In this document: positions 61,556-64,000 of the stretch, piece after piece
Position numbering within the stretch: the first letter of the stretch is position 1
Layout of the letters: each line of letters opens with the position of its first letter
Origin: an uncultured Prevotellaceae bacterium
GTDB lineage: Bacteria; Bacteroidota; Bacteroidia; Bacteroidales; Bacteroidaceae
Assembly (NCBI GenBank): GCA_947167935.1
Contig: CAMVJU010000002.1
Coordinates: forward strand, 1-64,000
Length of the DNA stretch: 64,000 nt
Direction: 5' to 3'
The notes under the pieces: generated by a model
The model's input: the letters and a program-made list of their open reading frames with translations, nothing else
The model's database searches: none
What the model was told of the DNA's origin: nothing
Program-made: the position numbers and the translations under genes

Positions 61556-64000
61556 CTACTTTTTCGCTGCCGTCAGATGACTGGTGCTCACCGTCATCTT
61601 TTCGTAGAGCTTAAATAGGCACTCCAAGCGGGCTTCGTCTGAGGCGAAGGGATAGCCTGGATAGCAACTCTCTACAATGTCATCGAGTTTAGCATGGGCC
61701 TCACGCAAATCCTGTGGCATCTTGTCTGGGTCATAAAGTTCTGCCAAAGTCTTCTCAGGGTAATACTCACGAGTAATCAGCACATCTTCTGCTGCTGCTC
61801 CAATCTCTTGTTTTTTCTCGGCAGAGATTTTGGGGAAGGGGAAAGTGTTGTAACATAGAGTAGGCGAATATCTATAACGCATTTCCAATCTACCACAAGT
61901 AGTTTTCATCCATACCATGTGTATTCTTGATGAGATTAATCCAAAAGTATATGAATCTGCATCGTAAATAGCAAATGCTGCATTAGAGATTACAATGTCT
62001 TTATCCAATAATCCAGCTGGAACATATTCTCTTTTTTCTGAAGAAACACCTGTAACTATTATTGAGTCTGTAGCTTTATATTGAGGTTGCCTAAATAAAT
62101 AAGGGTACTTGGCATAATCTTGGGTTGTAACTGTTTCACTTTCTAATCTAATCCTTGCAACTCCTTCAAAACGTTTACTTAGTTCTGGAATATTTTTATA
62201 CTTATCATACTGCTCTCCATTCATCCATAAGCAATACCTTTTCTTCCCATAAAGGAAATCATCTGACCCCATATATCCCTTTATTATACCTGAAAGGAAT
62301 GGATATTTTTCTAAAAGATCATTTTTCTCTTCCTGACTAAATAATAAATATCCGCCATCTGTAGGCATGCTGCCTTTTATCATTTCTGGTAGTTCTGAGA
62401 TAGGTATTGTTGTTCTACCAATTATGATATTGGGGGCATTTAACAGATATGGATTGATGTTGGAACATTGTATGACAGAAGTATTTGTGTATAATGTTCG
62501 TTTGGCAACACCTCTTTTACATAGTCCTATAATCACAACAATTACAGCAGCATTATACTTCGCATTATTGTTCCATTTAAAGGAATGGTAGGCAAAGTCT
62601 ATATCCAAACCTAAGTCGAAAATATTTGGCCATAACAAAGCTACTTGCTCACCTTGAGTAATAGAGTTAGTACATACAAAGGCGTATTTTGCTTGTGTTT
62701 CTTGGATGTATTGGGCAGCAACATAAAACCAACATGCAATATAATCCAAATTTTTATAATTCTCAAAGCCTCCACAAACGATTTCCATATCCTTCTTTTG
62801 CATTTTATCTTGCATACTACTCCCCAAATACGGCGGATTTCCAAAAATAAACACCTCTTCCTCTGGGGTATGAGGGCATACTGTATTCCAGTCAACACGA
62901 CAGGCATTACCACAAACAATCTGAGTGATATTCTTCAAAGGCAATGCCTTGGTATTGACACCGAAGTTTTCATTCAGTTTGGTATTCATCTGATGCTCTG
63001 CCAACCAAAGGCTAAGCATAGCGACCTCATGAGGGAAGTCAAGCAACTCGATACCATAGAACTGGCTCAGAGAAATAACGCTGTTATCGACAAACAAGAT
63101 TTCACCCTCTGGCGTACATTTACGCTGCAAAGCAAGGATATCCATTTCGAGGAAGCGCAGGCACTTATAAGTGATAATCAAAAAATTACCACTACCGCAA
63201 GCAGGATCGAAGAACTTCATCATGCTCATGCGTTTCAACAAGGCATCACACTTCTTGATGACAGGCTTCAGTTCATCGTAGAACTGCTTGGTACTGAGCG
63301 CACCGATATTCTTCATTTGGAGCTTTTGCTCGTAAAACTCATTGAGTTTGTTATACTCTCCACGTAGTTCATCCAAGAACAGCGGATTAATCACCTTCAT
63401 GATGTTAGGCACGCTGGTATAGTGCATACCCTGATTAGCACGTTCTTCAGGATTCACCACCGCCTGAATCATCGATCCGAAGATGTCGGGATTGATGTCC
63501 TTCCAGTCCAGTTCTCCACACTCGATGATGATACGACGGGCCTTCTGTCCCATCTTAGGAATCTGAATATGTTTGGAGAAAAGGCCACCATTAACATAGG
63601 GGAACTGCTTTACGATGCTTGGGATCTCGCTGCGCCTGAGTGACAGATCCATGATATTAAATGTCTCGTCGAGATATTGCGAGAGGTCAGAACCATCCTC
63701 TTTGGTATATCGCTGGATGCTGCTGGTAAAGAGGTTTTCCTCGAAGATGCCAGTATCTTCAGCAAAGAAACAGAACAGCAGGCGACTGATAAAGATGTTC
63801 AAATCGTGCAGGTCGTCGTCGCTACGAAACTCGTTATAGCTTCGCAGCTCGTCGTGCAACTTGGCCAGTTTTTCTGCCGCCTTGATGTCAGCAGGACTTT
63901 CCTCTACATAGTGAACTCGCTCCACATCCATCAGCGGATAGAAGAAAGCAAAGTCTGAGGGCAGTCGCTCCAACAGGTTTTCATAGGTATCCTTCTCACG
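61556..64000 (-). CDS. MmeI-like class I SAM-dependent DNA (adenine-N6) methyltransferase, 5' end outside the window
   Basis: FFDPACGSGNFLIITYKCLRFLE (motif I), FIFGNPPYLGSSMQDKMQKKDM (NPPY), TRD-like C-terminal region; frame still open at 64000. Confidence 0.88.
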   Translation of the reverse strand, partial: REKDTYENLLERLPSDFAFFYPLMDVERVHYVEESPADIKAAEKLAKLHDELRSYNEFRSDDDLHDLNIFISRLLFCFFAEDTGIFEENLFTSSIQRYTKEDGSDLSQYLDETFNIMDLSLRRSEIPSIVKQFPYVNGGLFSKHIQIPKMGQKARRIIIECGELDWKDINPDIFGSMIQAVVNPEERANQGMHYTSVPNIMKVINPLFLDELRGEYNKLNEFYEQKLQMKNIGALSTKQFYDELKPVIKKCDALLKRMSMMKFFDPACGSGNFLIITYKCLRFLEMDILALQRKCTPEGEILFVDNSVISLSQFYGIELLDFPHEVAMLSLWLAEHQMNTKLNENFGVNTKALPLKNITQIVCGNACRVDWNTVCPHTPEEEVFIFGNPPYLGSSMQDKMQKKDMEIVCGGFENYKNLDYIACWFYVAAQYIQETQAKYAFVCTNSITQGEQVALLWPNIFDLGLDIDFAYHSFKWNNNAKYNAAVIVVIIGLCKRGVAKRTLYTNTSVIQCSNINPYLLNAPNIIIGRTTIPISELPEMIKGSMPTDGGYLLFSQEEKNDLLEKYPFLSGIIKGYMGSDDFLYGKKRYCLWMNGEQYDKYKNIPELSKRFEGVARIRLESETVTTQDYAKYPYLFRQPQYKATDSIIVTGVSSEKREYVPAGLLDKDIVISNAAFAIYDADSYTFGLISSRIHMVWMKTTCGRLEMRYRYSPTLCYNTFPFPKISAEKKQEIGAAAEDVLITREYYPEKTLAELYDPDKMPQDLREAHAKLDDIVESCYPGYPFASDEARLECLFKLYEKMTVSTSHLTAAKK

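Noticed and set aside
1-64000. tRNA/rRNA genes
   Set aside because: None recognised by eye; a tRNAscan/Infernal run would be needed to exclude them formally.

Overview
Window from a Bacteroidales genome, most likely Prevotella-like (inferred from TTG-N19-TAnnTTTG promoters and protein families; not verified). From left to right: (1) a 3.3 kb cassette with a DUF3987/VirE-type primase-helicase-like gene, bracketed by inverted GTGACG-rich repeats; (2) PrsW, M13 and M28 peptidases, a DUF418 protein and a decayed outer-membrane beta-barrel gene; (3) LytTR regulator, VanW and LruC-domain proteins; (4) a large carbohydrate-active region (about 13.5-56.5 kb) with three GH31, GH38, GH125, a glutaminase-like/GH2 fusion, two GH43, GH115, SusE/F-like proteins, GLUG-type repeat proteins, a DUF6377-like regulator and an HTCS, but no SusC/SusD pair; (5) a truncated defence-like operon (57.2-64 kb): MmeI-like DNA methyltransferase, PolyVal-type kinase-like protein, DEAD/DEAH helicase, a 77-aa protein and a GIY-YIG plus ASCH-like protein. 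The most unusual signals are (a) the defence-like operon; (b) two distant arrays of palindromes with an exact 21-bp period; (c) a three-copy hairpin element with conserved arms and different but still self-complementary stems; (d) 7-, 8- and 6-nt tandem repeats and GC-rich palindromes embedded in reading frames; (e) the inverted-repeat-bracketed primase cassette. All family assignments are from reading motifs by eye; no searches were run.
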